NCBI GenBank assembly: GCA_000469685.2
Contig: LS997565.1
Location: 48,108,336-48,172,335 of the forward strand
Direction of reading: 5' to 3'
Length of the DNA: 64,000 bases
Origin: Haemonchus contortus
Lineage: Eukaryota; Nematoda; Chromadorea; Rhabditida; Trichostrongylidae
In this document: piece by piece, positions 1 to 10,900 of the stretch
How the letters are laid out: each line of letters begins with the position of its first letter
Position numbering within the stretch: position 1 is the first letter of the stretch
Translations under genes and position numbers: made by a program
Notes under the pieces: model-generated
What the model was told of the DNA's origin: nothing
Seen by the model: the letters and a program-made list of their open reading frames with translations, nothing else
Databases searched by the model: none

Positions 1-590
1 GGCTGGCCGCTCCCTTCAATTCCGAAGCGGTCTTTATCGTCGCTAGTATAGGAGAAGTCATTATAAATAATCAAGTCTAATAAACATAAAAACGAAAAAG
101 AAACAGAAAAAACAACCAAATCTAATAGAAAAGAAAGGCAATCAACGAAAAGTATCGCGTCCTATCGATTGGCGGGGAGGCGGGGTGAGTACGGTAATTG
201 CAGTGACATTTGCCGCATGCCGCAAGGGAGAATGCCGCAATCGGGGAGAAGTTCCTTTATCCCTAAGTTCCATGTTATCTTCCATTTTTCGTCACAAACT
301 GGGTTACCCAAAATATCGTGAACTGTGCCTTTAATAGTTTGTAGGCTACCGCTTTTTGTATCTAAAAATGGTCGGGACAAAGTGATCTTACTTGTATTCA
401 TCTTCGTCCCCTGTAATTGAAGTACTTAAGACCGAAAAAATAAAATAAGCTTGGAGTTTGCAGTTGATGCTGATTTCTTCACAGATGCCATAAGCAAGCC
501 AGCGGTACCCCTGAGCCAATTCCTGCTGAAGTTAGATGCACGAACTGGGCGAAAATCTTTGCTGATTTGGGCATCCTTATTACATTCGCG
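1..590. other. No gene seen; contains one MITE terminus
   Basis: No reading frame here has splice signals, family motifs or support from a second copy. At about 312-333 lies the right-hand end of the MITE family whose left end reads AAAGGCACAGTTCACGATAA, here in inverted sense. The rest is AT-rich sequence that I cannot assign. Confidence 0.5.
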
Positions 591-618
591 TTTATGTTAT
601 GTTATGTTATGTTATGTT
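591..618. repeat. (TTATG)n microsatellite
   Basis: About five tandem TTATG/GTTAT units. They run straight into TTTATTACGCTGCTAAGGCA at about 617-636. The same 20-mer recurs at about 18012-18031, again after short TTATG-like units, so the microsatellite and its flank form a small dispersed repeat. Confidence 0.8.
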
Positions 619-755
619 TATTACGCTGCTAAGGCAGACGTAGTATAAAAGGACGTAATTGTTTTGTTGGATTTTCCAGATAATGCAAATACAAATAGTG
701 CATTGTGTTTGAATAGCGCAAAGGGCACAACACCTTGTCTCAATCCATCGTATTC

Positions 756-869
756 TACTTGTTTTGACTTGATGTTTTTGTTAACTGCTGTTATTTCGCC
801 GCAGTACTTACTTACAGTTACTGCGGCGAAATAACATCAGTTAACAAAAACATCAAGTCAAAACAAGTA
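756..869. repeat. Long palindrome with 51-bp arms
   Basis: The arms at about 756-806 and 819-869 are reverse complements with only one or two mismatches, around a spacer of about 12 nt. The arms contain GTTAACTG and a CGCCGCAG core. The layout suits a foldback MITE or a recent inverted duplication. Weak direct repeats related to CCATCGTATTC lie at about 747-757 and 1102-1112, so a larger inserted block of about 350 bp is possible. Confidence 0.85.
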
Positions 870-994
870 CTAACATGTAAAGCTTACAGCTTAACGGTTC
901 TGTGCTGATATTGGCCGACCGGCTCAACACGTTGTACGTGTGAGTGCTGATAAGCTATGGCATATAAGCCATTAAGAAGGCGAGGGCAAGCGGG

Positions 995-1066
995 GCCTCG
1001 GTAGTGTAAGGGATAAGAGCACGGTCCCCGGAAAGGACAAGTGCGGGTTCAAGTCCCGTCCGAGGC
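995..1066 (+). tRNA. tRNA-like sequence, probably a pseudogene or SINE head
   Basis: A cloverleaf can be drawn. The acceptor stem is GCCTCGG with CCGAGGC, the D stem GTGT with GCAC, the anticodon stem GTCC with GGAC, and the T stem GCGGG with CCCGT around loop TTCAAGT (a B-box-like region). The seven-base anticodon loop is CCGGAAA, which would give anticodon GGA (Ser). Against a working gene, position 33 is C rather than U, the anticodon stem has four pairs, and the long variable arm of a class II serine tRNA is missing. Most likely a tRNA pseudogene or the polymerase III head of a SINE. Confidence 0.4.
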
Positions 1067-1327
1067 TGAAGTTTTGTCCACAAATCGCCAACCTTGTGAG
1101 ACCATCGTATTCCACTTCTGGTCAAAAAGCAGAAGGTCGGCTAAGAAAAATCTTTAATGGGCTCTCCTACTCGTAACTATGTTATCGCAGTCCGGTCCAT
1201 CCTGATGTGCTCACACAGTGTGCACCTAATTTACTTATCGGTGTAGCAGACTGTGAAGATGAAGTTGAGGACTCAAAACCAATTTTAAACTGAGATTTGT
1301 CAACATTGGAAGTGCACTTGTCACCTC

Positions 1328-1680
1328 AAAGGCACAGTTCGCGATAAAAATGGTTTATGAGATTTCCCTTCAGGATGAATTCGAGCCCTTCTCGTATAGC
1401 GATAATGTTATAACGCAATCAGGTCGTGAAACTGTCTAGATTGGGCGTTATGAAGGCTCAAAGATTGAACAGTTCGTATGCGCGGGCGAGTTTCAACGGC
1501 ATCGTATAGGCTGCATCATTTAAAAAGGAATCCGTATAGGGAGTTCAAACAATTTGGTACGACCCATAGTGACAGTGGAAGGCAATTCTGGACAGTGCTC
1601 TTGGCACAACTGCAAAAACTGAAATCTCGTCCGAATACCACTTCCATGATATTTCTGTCATGGTAATCTCGTTATGTATG
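1328..1680 (+). repeat. MITE copy (AAAGGCACAGTTC family), right end not found
   Basis: It opens with AAAGGCACAGTTCGCGATAA. Its body is similar to the copies at 22999-23497 and 37394-37870, sharing the GGCTCAAAGATTG, GAGTTTCAACGGCAT and GGTAATCTCG blocks in the same order. No right terminal repeat is visible, so the copy is truncated or diverged. It does not encode a protein. Confidence 0.6.
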
Positions 1681-2171
1681 CACCAAATCCTTTGAATGGT
1701 GTTCACGAGCGTTAATATGTGAATTTATTTTTTCCCAAATTGCTCGAAGCATCAGTGAAAGGACTCAAAAGACTGACTGCGTACTGTATATACATGTATA
1801 ATTTACTATCATGCAACTCTGATGATCGATGGGGATGACTTTCTGCTCAATTTTGTCTTTTCTGTTCTAGCTATACCTTCTTTGAGACTGGTGATGTAGT
1901 TGTTATTCATTTACTGGTGATAGTTGATCAACAAATAATGCGATTCGATAAAAGTTGTTTTAGTACCCCTGTATAACGTGTTTTTGTATAGAAAAGGTTC
2001 CTCCCTGCTTCATGGGAGGACATTTATGCCTGACAGTAGTGAGAAGGTAGGCAGAAGCGATCTGCTAACCCTAGAATCTCACCATTACCTTCGGAAGTGG
2101 TTCAACATATGCTTCATACTGTGTGTATGCAATTCTGCGGTGTAAACTTCGTTGTGAGCATCATGGAATAC
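1681..2171. other. No gene seen
   Basis: AT-rich sequence without supported coding potential, lying between a MITE fragment and a SINE copy. No repeat structure stands out. Confidence 0.4.
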
Positions 2172-2450
2172 CTTATAGGTGTTGTAGTGGCATGTGACGA
2201 CTACATATCTCACGCGCATGGTCACGGGTTCGAATTCCGTATCGATATCCGCCTTGGCCAATCAAGACTCCCATCCCTTCAAGGTCGGTTGACTGGTACC
2301 AGACTCGTCTGTGAGGACAAAAGCATGAGTAGTACATCGGCTAGCCACCACAAGTCATTGCGTAGGCCACATACACATTCAATATACCACTACGATCTGG
2401 ATGGAAGTCGAAGGGAGGAGGGGACGCATCCCTCAAGCGGAAATCAACGT
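2172..2450 (+). mobile_element. tRNA-derived SINE, + orientation
   Basis: A tRNA-like head with B-box GGGTTCGAATTCC at about 2226 is followed by a body with blocks ATATCCGCC, TGGTACCAGA, ACATCGGCTAGCCACC and GGAAGTCGA. The same blocks occur in the same order, inverted, at about 34145-34415, 45600-45895 and 62420-62715. Overlapping open frames here are accidental. A shorter piece of the same body lies on the - strand at about 2950-3010. Confidence 0.75.
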
Positions 2451-5400
2451 CCAAAGACATTCTTCTCACATCCTTATCCCATCGGCTAAGTTCCTTTACT
2501 TAACAGGTATGAATTTTTCGATAAAGGGTTTTGGTTTGAAAAAATTGACCCCCATAACTGTTTCTAGAGCAGTCAACAAAGATACTGTGGTATATATAAG
2601 TGTCCGTCACCAATAACAAAACAGTATCTATATAAATAGTTGATTATAACAGTTTGATATATTTTGTTGCGGTTCGGTGACGACAATCGGAGGCACTGCT
2701 ACAAATATTCTCTAGTTGATGGCAAAATTCTGATGATCTCGATTGTATCCTTAAAAATACTGTGATTACGTACGTTGTTCTGACACAATGATAATTTTGA
2801 AAACAATTTTTTGTTCGCTATTCTACGGCATGCATTTTAGATACGATAAGGTCATTAAAAACGACTCTTTTCACATCCTTGAAAAAAATTTTGGCTCACC
2901 TTGTTAGTCTTTCACTATTCAATGATTCTGCTAGTGCATCCAAAACAATAGAGGATGACCCCAGTCACCTTCGACTTCCATTCGAAATCGTAGTGGGCTA
3001 CGTCTGTGACCTTTTCCATAACTTGTGGTGACCACACGACGTACGAATTGATGTTTTTATCCTCCCAAATGAGGTTCTCAACAGGTTACAATTCCTATCT
3101 TATCCCTGCTCCTTTTCAAGCATTATGAGGTAATCTGCTCAGACTTGAACGAAATGAAAACAACATATTTCTGGAAGAGTTGCTGCTGGAATGTTCAAAA
3201 GATGGTGTAGAACGTCCTCTGTGTATAACTTTTTTTGAGGGAGTATATTATTTTCAGAAGGCAGCTTTAAATAGGCTTTTGCGCAACATTTGTAGGATTC
3301 CGTGTCTCCTTAAACTTGGGAATTTAATTCATCAGTTCACGGTGTAGACATCCGCTCTTCTATTTGCAGACGGCCTCACTAGAGAAAGGGCAGCTGAAGC
3401 CAAAGCAGCACAAGTTTCCTCGACCCTCTTTCCAGGCCATTATATTTAAAATTGCCTTAAATGCAGGTGTCATTTGCCTATCAACATTAAAGAAAAATTC
3501 TTGATTCGATCCGATCAACTCACTTCGAGATGGCGTCACACATTTAATTCCGAATAAAATTGTGGCTATGTATTTGACAGCATACAATCTACCAATACTA
3601 CATCATTACCTGAGAAGAGCCAAAGCACGACCTAGTGGTGCTTCTATTCTCTCAGAAGACCCTAACATCAATCAACTGGCTATAAAAACTGACTCTAAAA
3701 CTATTTGTCTTCGTCCAAGACTCTAAAAAAATGAAGGTCCTGAGTCTGCTCGAATCTCGACCCGGATCCCCTGTCATATTTGTAGCGCGATCTGACATTG
3801 CATGAACCCCAGTTTTGAGCTTGTCCGTAATCGAGTATGCACAAGCTCAACAAGTCTTCTCCACAATTAACTTTCCGAAGGAATGATTTTCTCAACTGTC
3901 TGACATAATTGATCAGCTTTTGCGACTACCTCGTCATCCTGCATATCATCATTGTTAATCTTCCTACATTGAACTGATTTACTTGCACGATTGCCATTGT
4001 CTACTTAACTGAAAAAAGAATAATATCTAGATAATAGTTTTTTGACGGTGGCGATTCCATGGCAATTTTACTTCTCATATAGAATTTTACAGCTACAAAG
4101 GACTCATGTCAGAAAATTACACAAAAATTTTATTTCTGGTGCTCCGAACACAAATCCATCAGGCCTCATCCAATCTTCATTTTGATGACAGTGTGCCATA
4201 TCTATTAGGTTGATGCATCATTATTGCGGATTTTTTCGCGACTTTTTTCTCTCGTTAGAATTTGAATATTGAGTCTCCTAGAAATGATCTGTTCGATTTC
4301 TTCTTCAAAAATGTACTTAAAAAATCATCCGTATATTCGCGAAAGTAGTCTCTACTACATCGAGAAAGGTTGGAAGATGGCAGAGTCATTCCGCAATCTC
4401 GGTAACTTTTCGGCGAAGGAACAATCAGCCAAAGCCAACCAAGAAATGAGATTTGCTTCTAAATCTGCCATATTCACCAGTAGAAACTTTTATGGATTAT
4501 TTCGTCAACCGTTCGCTAAAAAAAATGGCTAGAGAATAGAAGTTAAGTCGATTTGGATGACTTGATGGCCGATGTCAAGGCGTGGATCCCCCCTAAGGAT
4601 CAAAACTTCTTCGCTTTTGGGATCCGATTAGCTAATCAATGGAAAGCAGTGCTTGATGTAGATTGTGTACAAGTTCCGTAGTAATTATTTGAATATGTCT
4701 TTGCTTAGTATTTCTATAGTTACTTCAAGTAAAATTTGCTGCTTTTCTCTCATTCAAAGAATACATTATTTACATTATTCTGATTGGAAGGAACGTTGCT
4801 TGCCCCATAGCGCGTAGTTTTAACTCCGTGAAGCGGAATGTCATCGTGATGAATCTCGTGCAGCGGGCATTGGCTCTAAAGAGATCAGTGCTGGGCATTA
4901 CAGATATCACGGAACTTTTCAAAGTGTCGGGTTCAGAGTATTCAACATTCAGTTTATGATAGATGATTGTACACTCTGATATGCTGTGTAATAAAGTCGC
5001 AGTTCATGAAACCATAATGCTTGCTTGCTCTGAAGCCTGCATTTTTTCCACAGCCTAAGCATAGGTGAGTTGCCATCTTTATATTGCACGAATACTGACC
5101 TAAGTGTCCAGTAGTAGCACATAATTGAGTTGATTACTGGAAAATACTGCAGCAGTTGCTCGTTGGGACAAGGTTCACGATTCGCAATGCATATTTCCTT
5201 GTTCAGCGGAAAAAAATTGAAACCTCAGTTCTTTCCTAGCATCAGGAAGAAAGGAAGGAGAAATAGCTAGGGTTAAAGTGACACTTATGAGGAAACGACC
5301 AGATATCCATGAAAATGCTTCAAAAAATCAGAGCAAATAAGATCTTTTGCTGCTCGGTTGCCGCTGTATCCAAAGCGGTCAAGAAGCTTTTTGTTGTAAA

Positions 5401-5728
5401 ACTGAAGCCTCTCGCAGTTGACTGAGCCCGTTATTAGACGCACTCGTAATGTAACCTTCACACCAAATCGTAGCGCTCTTCTGAATGTGTACATGGCTTT
5501 TACGATGACTTGTGATGGCGATGTGACAGTACAAAACAGTGCTTCCATCTTTCCAGCTGAACCGCTTCAAAAATTACCGACTGCGGAGGGAACGGAGGGA
5601 GAGTCATGGTAGACTTGAAAGGATCAATCTGAGTTTCGATCTTTTATCGATGCATGGTATAGTGCTCAGTTGGCTATCCTACACCCCCTGTTAATGATCA
5701 GTAAACGACAAATTAATCCTTACGACTT
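2451..5728. other. Long stretch without a supported gene
   Basis: The only thing I recognise is a short SINE-body fragment on the - strand at about 2950-3010. Open frames of up to about 90 codons exist on both strands but show no domain, transmembrane or splice pattern and no related copy elsewhere in the window. Nothing matching the receptor units is visible, so the array appears to start further right. Confidence 0.45.
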
Positions 5729-7092
5729 GGTACAAGATTTCATTCGGGATCTTTTTCCGGAATAACTGGAACGTATTACCCTACTTAAAGGCAGTGTTTA
5801 GAAAAAAGTTAGGGTACCCTTTTTTGACGGGAATTGATAGGACTACTCTTGAATGAAGCGATAACAACGAAACAAGCGCAAAAAACGATGAACAAAAATA
5901 ATTACAAAGGGTCAAAAAAAGAGCTGGAAAGGGGGGTTGGACGTATTTCACATTGAAAAAACGACGGTTAGGGAGTGTTCGCGCGAAAATGCACGAACGC
6001 GACGCAATGTCCGCAATACAGACAACACATCGAAATTAACGGAGTTTCTGAAATAAAAAAAACATTTGCATGCAATAATCTACACAAAATATGTTAAAAT
6101 CTTCAATAAACTTACGAGAAAAGTTAAAGAATGATACCGTAAAAAATTAATAACAAAAAAAAAAACAAACGATACGCGAATAACAGAAATAACAGCCAAA
6201 TACTAGCCCCTGTGCGAGGCGGTCGACCAGCTGATCATTCCTGGCAATTTGCCAACCTGCGTATCGATTTTTCGCCAACTTCGCTCCAATGCGAAAGTGG
6301 TGAAAGAAAATTCGAACCCGTAGCCAGCCTAGCGAGGGGCGGAGGCATCCCGTCCCCCAAAGTTCCTGGCCTTATCGTGCCCTATCCAGCTGTTTTCCGA
6401 CCTAATTCCTGCACAAATGGTATCAGAGGGGGCTTCGAATTCAAACCATGTGCAAATCTCCGAAACAATTTTTTCGTGAACACTGCCTTTAAGCCATTGG
6501 AAATGCATTGGCAAAACAAACAAGCGAAAAGGAAATAAGTTTTCCAGGAAGAGTCTTGTATAGGGTACTGCTCCTGGAACTGCATAGAGCGGCTATCAGT
6601 TCAGCGGACACAAGCCTTGTTAAGCTCTTTCACTTCAGAAAAAAAAACGTCCAACCCTTTTCAGTTCCCAAAATTCGGACCAAAGATTCACGGCCTCGAC
6701 GAATAGATACATTTTTGTAATTGAAGTATTATCAGCATTTTCGAAAAATGAGGTACATTTGAGAGCTGATGCATGTAGATGATGTTTAAAAACTTCGCGA
6801 CCAAGCAGAGTTGCAGCACAGACTATTTGCCCTGACCAAAGTATAGGGGTTTCAGTTTTCATCAATGTAACGATGGTACAGATGAGAGATAATGAGAAAA
6901 TCTCTGAAATGTTCACATGTTTGGCAGCCCTAAGCAGTTCCAGGAGCAGTACCCTACACAAGACTCTTCCTAGAAAACTTATTTCCTTTTCGCTTGTTTG
7001 TTTTGCCAATGCATTTCCAATAGCTTAAGTACGGTAATACGTTCCAGTTATTCCGGAAAAAAGATTCCGCATGAGTTGCTGTACCAATTTAA
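5729..7092. repeat. Nested inverted repeat of about 1.36 kb
   Basis: The outer arms at about 5729-5795 and 7025-7092 are reverse complements and share AATAACTGGAACGTATTACC. Inner arms of about 100 bp lie at about 6492-6595 (+) and 6927-7022 (-). The right outer arm is related to the left edge of unit 2 at about 30055-30160, where ATTCCGCATGAGTTG recurs, so it belongs to the receptor unit. The left arm is then an inverted copy of the unit edge. The similar open frames inside the inner arms are a product of the duplication. Confidence 0.6.
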
Positions 7093-7961
7093 TGAAAAGA
7101 ATAATTGACAACAACATCTACTAAACTCAGACCAAAACAACATTAAAGTGACTTTGTTCGTTCAAAATACTGTAATATTCTATGCTTTTAACTTGCATAT
7201 CTTTGTTGCAGCTATGTTCAACATCATCTGTGCCTTTGTTTTCTGCGTATCTGCCGAAAATCACATCAACGTAGACAAAAAGAACATTTTCCGTAGTTTA
7301 TAGATGCTTTTCAACTACTCTGCCTGACCTTGCTATATGCTGTATAACATAGACAAACCGTTCCTGTTTAGTGGCCAATTCGAAACCATTTTTCTATTAC
7401 TCCATTACTTCCTCAGAATTCGTTCGTTTTCAACCCTTGAAACTGTCATTCCGCGAAACGCAGACGTCTTCATCTGAATGCCTTTCGAGATAAATGGTTC
7501 GAAAACTGTCGGTCACAGCAGTTTCCAGGAACGACTTCAAGACTTATTTGGAGTGTTGCTTTTTAAAATCGACTAAAAAGAAATACTTTTGAAAGGGCTT
7601 ATTTTTATGTTTTGACCGCATGGGACACACTAAGGTAGGCAAATGGTCGGCTGTCGCGGACCATTTGCCTCTTTATAACAGTTCTAGCGTTCTCCATACA
7701 GCTCAGTCTTCATGCGATTATTACTTATGGCATGATTCTAAGGTTAGTTCTTCCGTTCCTGTATTTCTTACTTGCTACTGCACTCTGCTACATTCCTTCG
7801 CGCGCGGCGCCTATTTCGCCGCGATGCGACACCTTCGTTACCACTGCACCACACCCAAGTTGCTTCACTGGTGCAAGGTCTAGAGGAAAAATAAAAACAA
7901 AGTTTCGAAATGGGCGAATTCAACAACTGCCTTTGCCACCACAATATGAACATTCTTCTAA
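7093..7961 (+). promoter_or_regulatory. Presumed 5' flank of B1
   Basis: Sequence from about 7190 to 7600 matches the flank upstream of B4 at about 48890-49400, so it belongs to the duplicated unit. Between about 7618 and 7885 B1 has extra sequence that is absent from B4. That insert carries a perfect 12-bp stem (AGGCAAATGGTC with GACCATTTGCCT, 7637-7648 and 7659-7670). Homology to the B4 flank resumes at about 7886. No core promoter can be placed with confidence. Confidence 0.4.
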
Positions 7962-7976
7962 TTTCTTTCAGAGAAA
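7962..7976 (+). promoter_or_regulatory. Likely trans-splice acceptor before B1 start
   Basis: TTTCTTTCAG ends at 7971, five bases before the ATG. In nematodes such a pyrimidine-rich acceptor just upstream of a start codon is typical of spliced-leader addition. Use of SL is inferred. An unseen upstream exon joined by cis-splicing is the alternative. Confidence 0.5.
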
Positions 7977-10900
7977 ATGCCTATAGTTTTTCAAACCACT
8001 GTGGAAGCTACACTTGCCTCATTCTACATCTTCGTTATATGCATCATTGCAAAGACCAAAATATCCGAGAACGCATTTTTCACACAGTTCATGGCTACAG
8101 GTGAGGCAATACACGAAATTTGTCTTTATCAGAAGTCAGAGAAACTGAGGATATATCAGTAAACTAAGTTAATCGGCAGAAGGAGAATACACTGAAAAGG
8201 AATGTTTAACCTCTAGTAGCACCCACTATAGGATTGCGACACACATGCGATTTTATGAATTCTGCTGGTGATTCAGGGGTTACATGCCGGGGGGAGAGGG
8301 GTATAGCTGGGAAAGCATCCCACATCAATCCTGAGTCAAGCTGATCTAGTCACCAAGAATTGGCGATTATGATGAGAAGGCAATGCTTTGCTTTTCAGGG
8401 AGTACACCCCAATAACAATAATAAGCCAACGACTTACTACTAGAAGGTGAGGACGAATCAGTAGTCTGTTTGCCTTGAATTCTCCTAGCTTTGACATTCA
8501 AGTTATTTTCGCTAGGAATCTGCAGCCGCTAACCATTCAAAGCAAACTTGATCGTTCTCCCATCCATCTTGCATTTGTCAGCCTTCCCTTCCATCATCTC
8601 TCCTCCATTACAAGTAGGCTTTCCGTAACATTCGACCTACTTTTAAAAACGTTGAACTTAAGTTAACGTTGAGTAGCAGCTCATAAAATCTCGTCGCCTT
8701 ATTGAGTAGGGAAGAGCGTTCCATCCTTCCCTGTTTGCATATACTAGATGCTGGACCTGTTATCCCAAAGTACGCTAGTGAACTCGTCTTTTGGAAGCAC
8801 TGGCAAACATCTAGTAGCCTTGGATCACTATTTTCGTTAAAGATCACTGATATGCTAACTTCATATGCTTACTCTTGATAAATTGTGCAAAGGAAATCGA
8901 GCAGGGGTTATTTTGACTTTTTGATTGAATATAGCAGTATATTTCGCATCTTGTCATGGAGTTCTGCCGAATACTATCGAAATGGGTCTAAGAATTAGCA
9001 GAGTAGCTCCTATTCTCAAGAAAGCTTTAATAGCCAACCATAACAGTAGCAAAATTACAGTAGCTAACTTTTTCCAGATTGAAAAACATTGCAACTAAAG
9101 CACAAAAAACTATTTTGATGTAGAATATACCACGTTCGACTTTCTTTTAATCTTGGCATGACTTTTCACCGATGTGTATGTTTATTTGTTTCAGCCTTTC
9201 CAAGATTCTAAGCTTTATAGAGCTAACGTTTCGGCAAGTTCGCCTTCGTCAGAGCCTAAAAAGTCGAAAAAACCATTGAGACAGACTCTATAATAAGGCG
9301 AGATAAACCCAAGACAGTTCTCTAGACTAGAGACCCCTCGAACCCAGTATACAAGAGGCTTACCTTGATCTAAATCGCCGAAGCGAAGATCGACCACCCA
9401 GTTTTGTATGCGTACGATGAGCAACCTTCCTCCTTTCTGACTCACCGTTAACTCAAAATTTGCAGAGGTCTGCATAGAAACTGCGCGAGGTCACGGGTTA
9501 CGGCCATACGCTCTTCCTTCCTGTTGATTTGTGGGTCTCTAGCTGAAATCCAACACGCCTCAAGTGCTTTCCGCGCAGTAGTCTGCGTTTCTAGTGCCAA
9601 GACGGTTACTGAAATTGTGAGTTCGTTATCATTGTGGCACAGAACTCGATGCATTCCCAGTGGTGTTTGGGTGCGAGACTTTCTAAGCCCCTCCAGGTGT
9701 TCTTTGATTCGAGTACGAAGGGGGCGTCCTGTCTCACCAATATATTCAGCACCACAGGTCTGGCAACGAATTTCGTAAATCACTCCTGCTCTCACGCAAT
9801 CACCCCGTCGATTAGAAGGACACACAAGGCAATCTGGCGTGTCACACAAGTTGTCGTATAGGCGATTGCGAAATGAGGGGTTTGGCTATGGGCCAACGGC
9901 TGGCACCTGTGCTGGCAATAGCATATATGTCAAAAAATGAGAAACCTATTCTGGACCGCAGACCAGTTCTCTACAGTCGCTATATTGACGACTGCCTAAT
10001 CATATGTCCCACTCAAGAAGAGATGGACATATGCTTTGACATCCTTAACAATCAGGCAGATCAAATTAAATTTACACGGGAAAGGCCTAGAGAGAACTGG
10101 TTACCATTCCTTAATATCCAGGTTCAGCTAGCGAGGGGAACAGTGCAGACCAAATGGTACAGGAAGCCTAGCTGTAAGAATATTCTCATTCATTACCGCG
10201 CTCACCCCATAAGAACAAAACAATCTGTCATCAGCAATATGTTCAGAGTTGCCAGTAAAGTCTCCTCTGATACGGATCTCAAGACAGAATCGCTGGACAC
10301 AGCTCGAAGGATTGCGGTCTCTAATGGGTATCCTAACCGCTGCAAGGGGTCACAACGTAGGGAACATTTCCCACCTCGTAGAATTTATGAACGAGCACCG
10401 GTCAATAAGGTGACATTCTGCCTACCGTTCATTTCCGACGAAATGAGCAGAGCAATTCGTGCATGTGTGACTAGGTGTGATTTGAAGGAAGAGGTCATGG
10501 TTGCGGAAATACCTCCAGGAGAACTTTGTCGACAACTGGTTCGCAATCGTCTATACGACATCTTGTGTGACACACCAGATTGCCTTGTGTGTCCTTCTAA
10601 TCGACGGGGTGATTGCATGAGAGCAGGAGTGATTTACGAAATTCGTTGCCAGGCCTGTGGTGCTGAATATATTGGTGAAACATGGCGCCCCCTTCGTACT
10701 CGAATCAAAGAACACCTGGAGGGGCTAAGAAAGTCTCGCACCCAAACACCACTGGGAATGCATCGAGTTCTGTGCCACGATGGTAACGAACTCACAATTT
10801 CAGTAACCGTCTTGGCACTAGAAACGGAGACTACTGCGCGGAAAGCACTTGAGGCGTGTTGGATTTCAGCTAGAGACCCACAAATCAACAGGAAGGAAGA

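Larger units (their letters stand above)
9172..9872 (-). repeat. Left arm of Penelope inverted repeat
   Basis: About 700 bp that is the reverse complement of about 10538-11241, with scattered substitutions and small indels. It contains the GIY-YIG part of the coding region, the 3' untranslated part and a hammerhead-like motif, all on the - strand. In a B1 pre-mRNA the two arms could pair into a very long hairpin. Confidence 0.85.

Noticed and set aside
995..1066. Functional tRNA-Ser(GGA)
   Set aside because: C at position 33, a four-pair anticodon stem and no long variable arm argue against a working serine tRNA; kept only as tRNA-like.
2097..2489. 130-codon open frame
   Set aside because: It lies within the SINE copy; the same region is broken in the other copies, so the frame is accidental.
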